Shown: positions 20,733 through 31,102 of the stretch, one piece after another
Layout of the letters: each line of letters starts with the position of its first letter
How positions within the stretch are numbered: the first letter of the stretch is position 1
Assembly: GCA_023935145.1 (NCBI GenBank)
Contig: CM043702.1
Coordinates: 59,174,001-59,238,000 of the forward strand
Length of the DNA: 64,000 bases
Source of the DNA: Bretschneidera sinensis
Taxonomy: Eukaryota; Streptophyta; Magnoliopsida; Brassicales; Akaniaceae
Direction of reading: 5' to 3'
Made by a program: the position numbers and the translations under genes
Notes under the pieces: model-generated
What the model was told of the DNA's origin: nothing
The model's input: the letters and a program-made list of their open reading frames with translations, nothing else
Database searches by the model: none

Positions 20733-22337
20733 ATGTGGATGAATCCAGCGCCGGTTTCACGGTCTTTAGAGGACGCCCTCAAGGATTTCATTAAAATGAC
20801 CGGCCCGTCCCTCAATGCTGCCAACACTTTCAATGTTGAAAGCTGTTCCATCTGTGCTAGTCCCATGCATCTAGCACAGAATTGCCCATCAATGCCGGCT
20901 TGTGCCGAGTATCCTATGGAACAAATGAATGCTTTCAATGACTGTTGTTGGCAATCAAATGGATCTTGCTCTGAAACATACAATCCAGGGTGCTGGGACC
21001 ACTCTAATTTTTTATGGGAGCAGAACCAACTGATGAATCAGGGAGGAGCCCCTTACCATGCTCACAATCAATACACTCCCGAATTTCCTCCACCAATTCC
21101 AAGTTATAGTCACTCAGCTTATCCAGCACCATCACCCGCTTACCAAGCTCCCATTCAAGCACTAGCGTCGGTTTCGCAGTCATTGGAGGACACTCTCAAT
21201 GATTTCATGAAAACGACTAGCCAATCTATGAGTGAAGTGATGAGTGCAACAATAGAAAACACCCAAGCGATTGCCACACTAGAGAGTCAAATTGATCAGA
21301 TCGCAAGTTACGTGGGTGAAAGAGAGGAGGGAGAGTTCCCTAGTCAACCTGAGCCTAACCCAAAGGAACAGTTTGCGGTGAAAAATTCTTCAACTCCTAT
21401 GCATTGGCAGGAACAAGTGCAATCAACTGTCCCATACTTTTCTGGGAGACAAGTGGACAATCAAGTGGAAGAGAACCCTGCTATGCACCAAGGGCAAGAG
21501 AGTGGCAACAATGAGAAGAGAGATGCTGAGCCATCTACAGCCACTCGTATTATTAAGGATCTCTCTAGGTCATTTTTACCTAAAACGCCTTACCCTGAGA
21601 GGCTACAAGTGCCCAAGAAAGAAGGGAAGTCTGAGGACATTATAGAGGCATGCTTTGCTCAGTTTGAAGAGGATTTGGACTTAGATAAGTTACTTGAGCA
21701 AGCAAATACTATCATGGAGTCTGCTCCTCGGGAGAGTAGTAGGACAGAGGAGACTATGGATGAATCCCGTATTGAGGATCCCTTGGAGGCATGCTTTGCT
21801 CACTTTGGAGAGGACTTGGGCTTAGATAAGTTACTCAATGAAGTAAATGTCATTTTGGAGTCTGATCCTCGAGAAAGCAGTGAGACGGAGGAAACCACAA
21901 CACCTGAACCTCACAAGAAGGAACTTAAGCCTTTACTGGATAATCTTGAGTATAAGTTCCCAGGTCCAGCAGATTCTTTGCCTATAATTATAGCTTTAGA
22001 TTTGGGTGATGCTCCAGAGGAGAAATTATTGGACGTCTTAAGAGAGCATCAGGAAGCTATAGGCTGGACTATTGAGGATGTCAAAGGAATCAACCCCTCG
22101 TTGGTGATACACACGATACAGTTGGAGGAGAATGCCAAGCCATCGAGGGAGCCACAAAGAAGGCTCCACCCTGCTTTGCAAGAGGTTGTGAGGGCGAAAG
22201 ATATTAAGCTGTTAGAGGCAGGGATCATTTATCCCATCTCTGATAGCAAGTGGGTGAGCCAGATTCCAGTCGTGCCCAAACGTGCTGAATTTACGGTAGT
22301 AAATAAAGACAACGAGTTGGTTCCAACTCGAGTATAG
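20733..22337 (+). CDS. Unit 1: 534-residue gag-RT-fragment protein of the non-autonomous element
   Basis: The frame encodes 534 residues. Residues 38-51 form an intact CCHC knuckle (C38, C41, H46, C51) followed by the NCPS...YNPGCWDH region typical of Athila gag. Residues 8-26 and 147-165 are related (VSRSLEDALKDF and VSQSLEDTLNDF). Residues 301-341 and 348-388 are a 47-residue-period duplication (EACFAQFEEDL and EACFAHFGEDL). From about residue 395 the protein matches the segment leading into reverse transcriptase (REHQEAIGWTIEDVKGI, AGIIYPISDSKWVS). A TAG at 22335, at the usual Gln codon, ends the frame; RT similarity ([14 protein letters not shown]) continues 38 more codons and then stops at a deletion near 22445. 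It may bind RNA or assemble particles but cannot supply RT or integrase. The start is the first ATG after the PBS. Confidence 0.8.
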   Translation: MWMNPAPVSRSLEDALKDFIKMTGPSLNAANTFNVESCSICASPMHLAQNCPSMPACAEYPMEQMNAFNDCCWQSNGSCSETYNPGCWDHSNFLWEQNQLMNQGGAPYHAHNQYTPEFPPPIPSYSHSAYPAPSPAYQAPIQALASVSQSLEDTLNDFMKTTSQSMSEVMSATIENTQAIATLESQIDQIASYVGEREEGEFPSQPEPNPKEQFAVKNSSTPMHWQEQVQSTVPYFSGRQVDNQVEENPAMHQGQESGNNEKRDAEPSTATRIIKDLSRSFLPKTPYPERLQVPKKEGKSEDIIEACFAQFEEDLDLDKLLEQANTIMESAPRESSRTEETMDESRIEDPLEACFAHFGEDLGLDKLLNEVNVILESDPRESSETEETTTPEPHKKELKPLLDNLEYKFPGPADSLPIIIALDLGDAPEEKLLDVLREHQEAIGWTIEDVKGINPSLVIHTIQLEENAKPSREPQRRLHPALQEVVRAKDIKLLEAGIIYPISDSKWVSQIPVVPKRAEFTVVNKDNELVPTRV

Positions 22338-23716
22338 TCAAGATGGAGAAAGTGTCTAGACTACCGTAAATTGAATGCTGCCACCAGGCCTGATCATTTT
22401 CCATTCCCATTTATTGATCAGGTGGTGGAGCACTTAGTTGGGCATGTTTATTAATGTTGGGTCTGGCTGAAGACGTTAAACTTAGCGCTCATGGGAGGCA
22501 CCCCACAGCTTATCTTTTCTTTTGTTTATTTATTATTTCGCATTTTTATGATTAATGTTTGTTTCCAGTATTTTTTGTTTTCTAGTTTTTATTTTTCAGG
22601 GACAAAGCGTACTTCAGTTCAAGTTTCGGGGTATGCTATGAGCCATACCAGTCCAGATAGTTCTCCATATCTCAGGTCAACTCTTTCCATATTAGTGACA
22701 CATTGGGGTCAATGTGTAATTTAAGTTTGGGGGTATGGGAGACACATCACACACTTTGTCCTAATTTGTTGTCTTGTCGTCATAGAGATAAATGCATGCT
22801 CATGTTATCGTGAAATTTTAGTTGATCTAAACATTTTCTGTGATGTGATGTCATTGGTGAGCTTAACATTTTGAACACATGATCTGGTGATAAATTTTTA
22901 AAATTTAATTACTTACTTTAGGCATTTTGAGAATTCACATGTTTGATCTAATCTAACACGAGCACATTAGCACAAATTATGTGAGGTATGACATGTGATT
23001 TTAATGTGTATTTTTCCTTATCTTAACTGAAACTGGATGACTTGTTGGATGAACTCTTGGGCATAGAAAAATAAAAATAAAAAAAAAATTATCAATAAAT
23101 TTTTCGCTGAGTAACTGGACCTCTTGCCTCAGTAAGCAGTGAGCGTTCACGTCAAAAGGTGGAATTTTGCTTGGTAATATTAAGGTCGGTTTAATTTCGT
23201 AGCCTTTTTGACTTGAGTTAGTAAGTCCTTAGGGGTGTCTTTACACCTAATGCCCTAAAACCACTTGGTTTGGGATTCATTGACTTAACACTCGCTACAT
23301 GGGTCAATTAGAAAGCTTAAGGGAACTAAACATAGCCGTGTCTTATTAAAAAAAAAAAATACTATCCCTTTGTCGTTCATTTTTGATGGGAAATTCGGTG
23401 TATCTTGAGACATGGAGACCTTACACATTAGAGTTACTTGGAAGCTTCATTTTTATATGCTAATTCACCTTACACTGATTCAAGCTTGTGATGCCTTATC
23501 CTGCCTTTTGTAAGTAATTAGATTTTAATATTTCTATTCATTGCGAAGATGGGTTTACCTTTTTAAGCTTGCTTATGAATGAATATCATGGTGATGTGTG
23601 CTCCTTAAATTTTTGGATACCATGAGTGATGACTTTATCTTTATGTTCTTTGTTTTTCATTGAGTCTTTTATTTTGTTTTGCTAAGGGACTAGCAAATTG
23701 TAAGTTTGGGGGTATT
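22338..23716 (+). other. Unit 1 3' region: RT remnant, deletion junction, untranslated region and two polypurine tracts
   Basis: After the RT remnant (to about 22450) the sequence jumps to AAGACGTTAAACTTAGCGC..., which in intact Athila-like elements lies after integrase, so most of pol is deleted. TAAGTTTGGGGGTAT occurs at 22722-22736 and again at 23701-23715 directly before LTR 2; the second is the functional-position polypurine tract. The remainder is AT-rich with no supported gene. Confidence 0.7.
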
Positions 23717-25002
23717 TGATGAGTGCCAAATATTGCATATTTTGGCCCTCTAATTTACATTTGTTAGCTTAGGAATTTGTTATTTTGAGTTGTTTTCGTT
23801 GTTTTTCAGGTTTACAAGCACTGGGAAAGGAGTTTCACTAAAATTGCCAGAATTGCCCGTACAGATCAATCATCTTTGAAAATTAAACTGTATTGATTCA
23901 AGAAGAACCAGGATATGAACCATATATGCTTAGAAAGATCCAGAAGTCTATTTTCTGGAGAATTTTACGGCTCATAAAAATGATTTTTCTACAGAAAGTT
24001 ATGGCCGTTTTAGTAGACAAAGGTCAGGCTGTGCGGGCTGTGCGGGATTTCAGCGTGAACAGAAGTTTTGAAGGGCATGTGAAGACTTAAATCCAACATC
24101 CCACATTGGTTGGAAACACATTTCTATATCCCACATCCCACATCGGATTGGAAACACATTCCACTTGTGGTATTTGCCTATATAAGACCCACTCCACTTC
24201 ATCATTCAGTGTACAATTCCTGAGCCACTTTGGTGTTTACCGGTGGACGTCCGCTAGCATTCTGGTGGATCCCGAAGGCATTGCTACCACGAGGGGAAGC
24301 GCCGCCCGTCAGCGAGTGGAATTTCTCCCATGTAAAGTTGTTTATTTATTTCTTTATATTCAGTTGTTTTAGTTTAAATGTTTAGCACTTGTTATTATAG
24401 TTTTATAGTTATGAGTGGCTAGACTCTTCAGCTAAGGTTGAAGATGAAGCCCCGCCATTGTTTGGCGTAGTAGTTCAGATTTGCTTGTACAAATCTGACA
24501 ATTTTTAGTATAAATGTTCTGTCAATTATTTGAGTTAATCTTATAATTGATTGAGTTTAAATTGTCTGTTGGATTTTCTTTGTGTTTCATCTGATGGATA
24601 CATTGAATGCTTTTCGATTAAATTGGATTCCCTTTGTGATTTGTTAAGAGCGGATACATCGGGTGCTTTTGGTTTAGTTGGGATATTCTTTGTTTTTTGT
24701 CTTATAGTTGGATTCATTGAATGTTTTGATATGCTATATTTTTAGAACATATATGCTTAACTTCGGTGGGGTGGATTCGGAAACCTTAGTGCCTTTTAAT
24801 TATTAGTTTTTAAATCAATTTAATTTAGTTTTAATTTATTTTGCAAATATCATTTAAAATTCGAAACTAGGTTAAGATAGAGTTAATTTAGATTAAAAAT
24901 TATATTTTCACAACGAAATTCCCTGTGGATTCGACCTCGCACTTGCACAACACTATACTGCAAATGACTCGTGCGCTTGCGAGTAAATTAAAACTCACAA
25001 CA
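23717..25002 (+). repeat. Tandem array LTR 2 (middle, shared)
   Basis: 1286 bp. One base is private to this copy (T in GATATGC near 24731). In its first ~650 bp it is identical to LTR 3 and differs from LTR 1 at three sites. In the rest it is closer to LTR 1, because LTR 3 carries nine private changes there. TATATAAG at 24179-24186. Confidence 0.95.
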
Positions 25003-25124
25003 AGTTTTTGGCGCCGTTGCCGGGGAGTTGTTTGGTTTGTGAAAATTTTTGGTCTAAAATGATTTTATTTTTCTACTAGTTAGTTATCTTTTTGTTAAAA
25101 CAAAAATAAATAAATAAATATATT

Positions 25125-26729
25125 ATGTGGATGAATCCAGCGCCGGTTTCACGGTCTTTAGAGGACGCCCTCAAGGATTTCATTAAAATGACCGGCCCGT
25201 CCCTCAATGCTGCCAACACTTTCAATGTTGAAAGCTGTTCCATCTGTGCTAGTCCCATGCATCTAGCACAGAATTGCCCATCAATGCCGGCTTGTGCCGA
25301 GTATCCTATGGAACAAATGAATGCTTTCAATGACTGTTGTTGGCAATCAAATGGATCTTGCTCTGAAACATACAATCCAGGGTGCTGGGACCACTCTAAT
25401 TTTTTATGGGAGCAGAACCAACTGATGAATCAGGGAGGAGCCCCTTACCATGCTCACAATCAATACACTCCCGAATTTCCTCCACCAATTCCAAGTTATA
25501 GTCACTCAGCTTATCCAGCACCATCACCCGCTTACCAAGCTCCCATTCAAGCACTAGCGTCGGTTTCGCAGTCATTGGAGGACACTCTCAATGATTTCAT
25601 GAAAACGACTAGCCAATCTATGAGTGAAGTGATGAGTGCAACAATAGAAAACACCCAAGCGATTGCCACACTAGAGAGTCAAATTGATCAGATCGCAAGT
25701 TACGTGGGTGAAAGAGAGGAGGGAGAGTTCCCTAGTCAACCTGAGCCTAACCCAAAGGAACAGTTTGCGGTGAAAAATTCTTCAACTCCTATGCATTGGC
25801 AGGAACAAGTGCAATCAACTGTCCCATACTTTTCTGGGAGACAAGTGGACAATCAAGTGGAAGAGAACCCTGCTATGCACCAAGGGCAAGAGAGTGGCAA
25901 CAATGAGAAGAGAGATGCTGAGCCATCTACAGCCACTCGTATTATTAAGGATCTCTCTAGGTCATTTTTACCTAAAACGCCTTACCCTGAGAGGCTACAA
26001 GTGCCCAAGAAAGAAGGGAAGTCTGAGGACATTATAGAGGCATGCTTTGCTCAGTTTGAAGAGGATTTGGACTTAGATAAGTTACTTGAGCAAGCAAATA
26101 CTATCATGGAGTCTGCTCCTCGGGAGAGTAGTAGGACAGAGGAGACTATGGATGAATCCCGTATTGAGGATCCCTTGGAGGCATGCTTTGCTCACTTTGG
26201 AGAGGACTTGGGCTTAGATAAGTTACTCAATGAAGTAAATGTCATTTTGGAGTCTGATCCTCGAGAAAGCAGTGAGACGGAGGAAACCACAACACCTGAA
26301 CCTCACAAGAAGGAACTTAAGCCTTTACTGGATAATCTTGAGTATAAGTTCCCAGGTCCAGCAGATTCTTTGCCTATAATTATAGCTTTAGATTTGGGTG
26401 ATGCTCCAGAGGAGAAATTATTGGACGTCTTAAGAGAGCATCAGGAAGCTATAGGCTGGACTATTGAGGATGTCAAAGGAATCAACCCCTCGTTGGTGAT
26501 ACACACGATACAGTTAGAGGAGAATGCCAAGCCATCGAGGGAGCCACAAAGAAGGCTCCACCCTGCTTTGCAAGAGGTTGTGAGGGCGAAAGATATTAAG
26601 CTGTTAGAGGCAGGGATCATTTATCCCATCTCTGATAGCAAGTGGGTGAGCCAGATTCCAGTCGTGCCCAAACGTGCTGAATTTACGGTAGTAAATAAAG
26701 ACAACGAGTTGGTTCCAACTCGAGTATAG
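25125..26729 (+). CDS. Unit 2: 534-residue gag-RT-fragment protein, same sequence as unit 1
   Basis: Same 534-residue translation as the frame at 20733, including the CCHC knuckle, the internal 47-residue duplication, the truncated RT and the terminal TAG. I noticed one silent difference (TTGGAG versus TTAGAG near 26515). The upstream leader has an extra AAAT repeat unit. The shared TAG and shared deletion show that both defects predate the tandem duplication. It is probably expressed, if at all, from LTR 2. Confidence 0.8.
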   Translation: MWMNPAPVSRSLEDALKDFIKMTGPSLNAANTFNVESCSICASPMHLAQNCPSMPACAEYPMEQMNAFNDCCWQSNGSCSETYNPGCWDHSNFLWEQNQLMNQGGAPYHAHNQYTPEFPPPIPSYSHSAYPAPSPAYQAPIQALASVSQSLEDTLNDFMKTTSQSMSEVMSATIENTQAIATLESQIDQIASYVGEREEGEFPSQPEPNPKEQFAVKNSSTPMHWQEQVQSTVPYFSGRQVDNQVEENPAMHQGQESGNNEKRDAEPSTATRIIKDLSRSFLPKTPYPERLQVPKKEGKSEDIIEACFAQFEEDLDLDKLLEQANTIMESAPRESSRTEETMDESRIEDPLEACFAHFGEDLGLDKLLNEVNVILESDPRESSETEETTTPEPHKKELKPLLDNLEYKFPGPADSLPIIIALDLGDAPEEKLLDVLREHQEAIGWTIEDVKGINPSLVIHTIQLEENAKPSREPQRRLHPALQEVVRAKDIKLLEAGIIYPISDSKWVSQIPVVPKRAEFTVVNKDNELVPTRV

Positions 26730-28108
26730 TCAAGATGGAGAAAGTGTCTAGACTACCGTAAATTGAATGCTGCCACCAGGCCTGATCATTTTCCATTCCC
26801 ATTTATTGATCAGGTGGTGGAGCACTTAGTTGGGCATGTTTATTAATGTTGGGTCTGGCTGAAGACGTTAAACTTAGCGCTCATGGGAGGCACCCCACAG
26901 CTTATCTTTTCTTTTGTTTATTTATTATTTCGCATTTTTATGATTAATGTTTGTTTCCAGTATTTTTTGTTTTCTAGTTTTTATTTTTCAGGGACAAAGC
27001 GTACTTCAGTTCAAGTTTCGGGGTATGCTATGAGCCATACCAGTCCAGATAGTTCTCCATATCTCAGGTCAACTCTTTCCATATTAGTGACACATTGGGG
27101 TCAATGTGTAATTTAAGTTTGGGGGTATGGGAGACACATCACACACTTTGTCCTAATTTGTTGTCTTGTCGTCATAGAGATAAATGCATGCTCATGTTAT
27201 CGTGAAATTTTAGTTGATCTAAACATTTTCTGTGATGTGATGTCATTGGTGAGCTTAACATTTTGAACACATGATCTGGTGATAAATTTTTAAAATTTAA
27301 TTACTTACTTTAGGCATTTTGAGAATTCACATGTTTGATCTAATCTAACACGAGCACATTAGCACAAATTATGTGAGGTATGACATGTGATTTTAATGTG
27401 TATTTTTCCTTATCTTAACTGAAACTGGATGACTTGTTGGATGAACTCTTGGGCATAGAAAAATAAAAAAAAAAAAAAAATTATCAATAAATTTTTCGCT
27501 GAGTAACTGGACCTCTTGCCTCAGTAAGCAGTGAGCGTTCACGTCAAAAGGTGGAATTTTGCTTGGTAATATTAAGGTCGGTTTAATTTCGTAGCCTTTT
27601 TGACTTGAGTTAGTAAGTCCTTAGGGGTGTCTTTACACCTAATGCCCTAAAACCACTTGGTTTGGGATTCATTGACTTAACACTCGCTACATGGGTCAAT
27701 TAGAAAGCTTAAGGGAACTAAACATAGCCGTGTCTTATTAAAAAAAAAAAATACTATCCCTTTGTCGTTCATTTTTGATGGGAAATTCGGTGTATCTTGA
27801 GACATGGAGACCTTACACATTAGAGTTACTTGGAAGCTTCATTTTTATATGCTAATTCACCTTACACTGATTCAAGCTTGTGATGCCTTATCCTGCCTTT
27901 TGTAAGTAATTAGATTTTAATATTTCTATTCATTGCGAAGATGGGTTTACCTTTTTAAGCTTGCTTATGAATGAATATCATGGTGATGTGTGCTCCTTAA
28001 ATTTTTGGATACCATGAGTGATGACTTTATCTTTATGTTCTTTGTTTTTCATTGAGTCTTTTATTTTGTTTTGCTAAGGGACTAGCAAATTGTAAGTTTG
28101 GGAGTATT
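26730..28108 (+). other. Unit 2 3' region with two polypurine tracts
   Basis: Nearly identical to 22338-23716. The inner tract is TAAGTTTGGGGGTAT at 27114-27128. The tract before LTR 3 (28093-28108) has a G to A change giving TTTGGGAGTATT. A poly-A stretch near 27465 differs in composition from its counterpart near 23078. Confidence 0.7.
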
Positions 28109-29395
28109 TGATGAGTGCCAAATATTGCATATTTTGGCCCTCTAATTTACATTTGTTAGCTTAGGAATTTGTTATTTTGAGTTGTTTTCGTTGTTTTTCA
28201 GGTTTACAAGCACTGGGAAAGGAGTTTCACTAAAATTGCCAGAATTGCCCGTACAGATCAATCATCTTTGAAAATTAAACTGTATTGATTCAAGAAGAAC
28301 CAGGATATGAACCATATATGCTTAGAAAGATCCAGAAGTCTATTTTCTGGAGAATTTTACGGCTCATAAAAATGATTTTTCTACAGAAAGTTATGGCCGT
28401 TTTAGTAGACAAAGGTCAGGCTGTGCGGGCTGTGCGGGATTTCAGCGTGAACAGAAGTTTTGAAGGGCATGTGAAGACTTAAATCCAACATCCCACATTG
28501 GTTGGAAACACATTTCTATATCCCACATCCCACATCGGATTGGAAACACATTCCACTTGTGGTATTTGCCTATATAAGACCCACTCCACTTCATCATTCA
28601 GTGTACAATTCCTGAGCCACTTTGGTGTTTACCGGTGGACGTCCGCTAGCATTCTGGTGGATCCCGAAGGCATTGCTACCACGAGGGGAAGCGCCGCCCG
28701 TCAGCGAGTGGAATTTCTCCCATGTAAAGTTGTTTATTTATTTCTTTATATTCAGTTGTTTTAGTTTAAATGTTTTGCACTTGTTATTATAGTTTTATAG
28801 TTATGAGTGGCTAGACTCTTCAGCTAAAGTTGAAGATGAAGCCCTGCCATTGTTTGGCGTAGTAGTTCAGATTTGCTTGTACAAATCTGACAATTTTTAG
28901 TATAAATGTTCTGTCAATTATTTGAGTTAATCTTATAATTGATTGAGTTTAAATTGTCTGTTGGATTTTCTTTGTGTTTCATCTGATGGATACATTGAAT
29001 GCTTTTCGATTAAATTGGATTCCCTTTGTGATTTGTTAAGAGCGGATACATCGGGTGCTTTTGGTTTAGTTGGGATATTATTTGTTTTTTGTCTTATAGT
29101 TGGATTCATTGAATGTTTTGATAGGCTATATTTTTAGAACATATATGCTTAACTTCGGTGGGGGTGGATTCAGAAACCTTAGTGCCTTTTAATTATTAGT
29201 TTTTAAATCAATTTAATTTAGTTTTAATTTATTTTGCAAATATCATTTAAAATTCGGAACTATGTTAAGATAGAGTTAATTTAGATTAAAAATTATATTT
29301 TCACAACGAAATTCCCTGTGGATTCGACCTCGCACTTGCACAACACTATACTGCAAATGACTCGTGCGCTTGTGAGTAAATTAAAACTCACAACA
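28109..29395 (+). repeat. Tandem array LTR 3
   Basis: 1287 bp, ending ACTCACAACA before the GTTAT target duplication. It has eight private substitutions and one G insertion (GGTGGGGGTGG near 29158), all in its last ~620 bp. TATATAAG at 28571-28578. Confidence 0.95.
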
Positions 29396-29400
29396 GTTAT

Positions 29401-30076
29401 GCTTCATTATGGGCATGATGCAATGAACTTCAAATTTCATTTTAAGATATTAGTTTGTAAATGCGCTTAGATACAGAAAAATCACAGTACATACAATTGT
29501 AAGTGTGCTATATAGTAGTGCAACATTCATGTATGCACAGTATTTCCTTAATTCTGTAATTTTATCAGACACTTTATGTCGGATAACTTTAATTCAACTT
29601 TGTAATTGAAAAATTGAATGCTTAACACACAACTGCAGATTAAGATTTAAATCAACAAACTTATTGCATCACTAAATCTGAGAATTTCAAATCATGTATT
29701 CCTTCTGCTAAAAAAAGGTCATGTATTATTCGGTCTCACTCAAGTAAAAAGGTAACACTAGCATAAGAGTAGCATTGATCTACGACAGAGGTTACCTATA
29801 GTAATTTATTCATATTCATTCTTTTTTTACCAAAGTACCAAAATCCTTTCATTGAGGCATTTACACAAACATATTGCAAGCACTACTTGCATATTCATTC
29901 TTAACATAACATAAGCATCATCATTCATACATCAAAACTTCATTGAGATATTTACAAAAACAAATTGAAAAGTCTGAAACATACATTGTCCATTCAAGTC
30001 GTCCCCATTTATTGACCAAACATAATTAAAAAAAAACCATAAACCAAGAAACAATTTTAAAATCCAACAATTTTCA
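29401..30076. other. MULE 3' non-coding segment beyond the tandem array
   Basis: AT-rich DNA continuing the MULE after the GTTAT duplication. No ORF, RNA gene or recognisable repeat is supported. Confidence 0.4.
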
Positions 30077-30415
30077 TCATCTCATCTTATGCCTGATGAA
30101 CTCTAAAACAAGTCTTCTTTCTCTTTCACGACAAATCTCTACAGCTTCAATGAAATGCCTTGCATCCTCCTCAAGCTCCACGATTTTCTCTATTGCACGA
30201 TCTAGCATAAACTTGAATTTATTACAAACAACACGATCAACCTATTGAAAATAGTTATAGTTGTTGCCTTTCCCAAATCGTGAACAGCCCATAAACCTCT
30301 TCCCCTAATTTTCGGCAGTGAAGGTTGTTCTCATAAGGGATCGTATACCACAATGACATACTCTTAACCAAGTAGCTCTAAAATCTCCAAAATTTCCAAA
30401 TCAAGTTTCACTCAT
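30077..30415 (-). pseudogene. GRF-type zinc-finger protein relic, convergent to the MULE transposase
   Basis: On the minus strand a ~113-codon frame starts at ATG 30415 (MSET) and ends at TGA 30077. It contains CHCGIRSLMRTTFTAEN, then GKRFMGCSRFGKGNNYNYF, the layout of plant GRF zinc fingers (CxCG, then GRxFxxC). Next comes a C-terminal helix-rich segment (FKFMLDRAIEKIVELEED, ICRERERRLVLEFIRHKMR) that suggests a coiled coil or membrane-anchor region. At least three in-frame stops interrupt it, and the last expected Cys of the finger is not seen. GRF fingers bind single-stranded nucleic acid in other proteins. Whether this ORF was a second MULE gene, as in the convergent two-gene MuDR of maize, or a captured host gene is not resolved. 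Confidence 0.65.
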
Positions 30416-30769
30416 CCTTGCTTTCTCTCTCAAGATTTCTTTACAAAACCCAAATTTCTTCCTTGCTAATGAGTAATTTGTCTCTCTCTTCCACTTAACC
30501 CAAAATTCTCTTTCTAAGTATTTCATTCTCTCTCTCTCTCTTATATAACCCACAAACTGGAAAGCTTGATGGCGGCTTTAATTTCCTTTAAATTATAGAG
30601 AAGCTCAATTTTTTATTTTGATTTTTTTTTTGAGAGAGGGAAGGGGTGGGGCGGCGGGGATATATTGTAAGGTGCGAAATCATTGAGGAAGAGGGGGATA
30701 AAAAATCTAACATGTATTCCATGTGAATTAGAACAGAATATGCTGCCAAACTAATAGACAACCCTTTTC
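30416..30769. other. MULE sub-terminal non-coding region with CT repeat
   Basis: Contains a short CT microsatellite (about 30523-30541) upstream of the minus-strand GRF relic, a position consistent with a 5' UTR or promoter of that gene, and a purine-rich GC-rich patch near 30634-30662. No ORF supported. Confidence 0.4.
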
Positions 30770-30870
30770 GTGCTAACGGTGCAAACCATAGGGGGTAAAT
30801 TGTCACAAAAAAAGTTTCAGGGGCAAAATGTCTCAAGCCCAAACTACAAGGGTGCAAACTATATTTTTTT
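30770..30870. repeat. Candidate right terminal region of the MULE
   Basis: GGTGCAAACCATAGGGGGTAAAT, then GGGGCAAAATG and CAAACTACAAGGGTGCAAACTATA resemble the outer sequences of plant MULEs. GTGCAAACTATA/GTGCAAACCATA occurs twice, about 75 bp apart. The matching left terminus is outside the window, so the exact end cannot be fixed. Confidence 0.35.
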
Positions 30871-31063
30871 TTAATTTATTTAAAAATAAAATAAATTTTT
30901 TTTTTTTATTTGGTTTCAAAGTGTAACAAAATATTTCACTATCTCAAATGCTGAGTTTCAGCTCTTTGGCGTTTGCATTGTTTTGTTTGGCCATCTTCTC
31001 CTCCATTTCATAAGTGTCAGATTTTTCTTAGATATATTTTTAAAGCATCATAGTCAGAATTAG

Positions 31064-31068
<5 letters not shown>

Positions 31069-31099
<31 letters not shown>
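31069..31099. repeat. TA microsatellite
   Basis: About 15 uninterrupted TA units. Confidence 0.9.

Positions 31100-31102
<3 letters not shown>

Larger units (their letters stand above)
19329..29395 (+). mobile_element. Tandem LTR-internal-LTR-internal-LTR array, non-autonomous Athila-like element
   Basis: Three LTRs (19329-20614, 23717-25002, 28109-29395) separate two internal regions of 3102 and 3106 bp. A perfect GTTAT target duplication flanks only the whole array (19324-19328 and 29396-29400). The internal regions carry a tRNA-Asp-type PBS, a gag/RT-fragment ORF, no full reverse transcriptase, RNase H or integrase, and two polypurine tracts. The units differ at only a handful of positions. 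Inference: one insertion followed by unequal recombination between LTRs. The family assignment rests on the PBS, the gag zinc-knuckle region and the RT fragment. Confidence 0.93.
1..30870 (+). mobile_element. Mutator-like element (MULE), old, split by nested insertions
   Basis: Seen: pieces of one MURA-type transposase lie in order and on the same strand at 1-473, 10497-11958 and 17953-18900, separated by younger elements with their own target duplications. Removing the inserts leaves about 6 kb inside the window. A GRF-type zinc-finger relic lies convergently at 30077-30415. A region at about 30770-30870, resembling the ends of plant MULEs, may be the right terminus. The left end lies before position 1. 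Inference: these parts belong to one element. The right border is approximate because no left terminal repeat is available to match it. Confidence 0.65.

Noticed and set aside
20733..22337. 534-residue ORF as a host gene
   Set aside because: It lies between a PBS and an LTR, matches Athila gag/RT phrases, and is repeated in unit 2.
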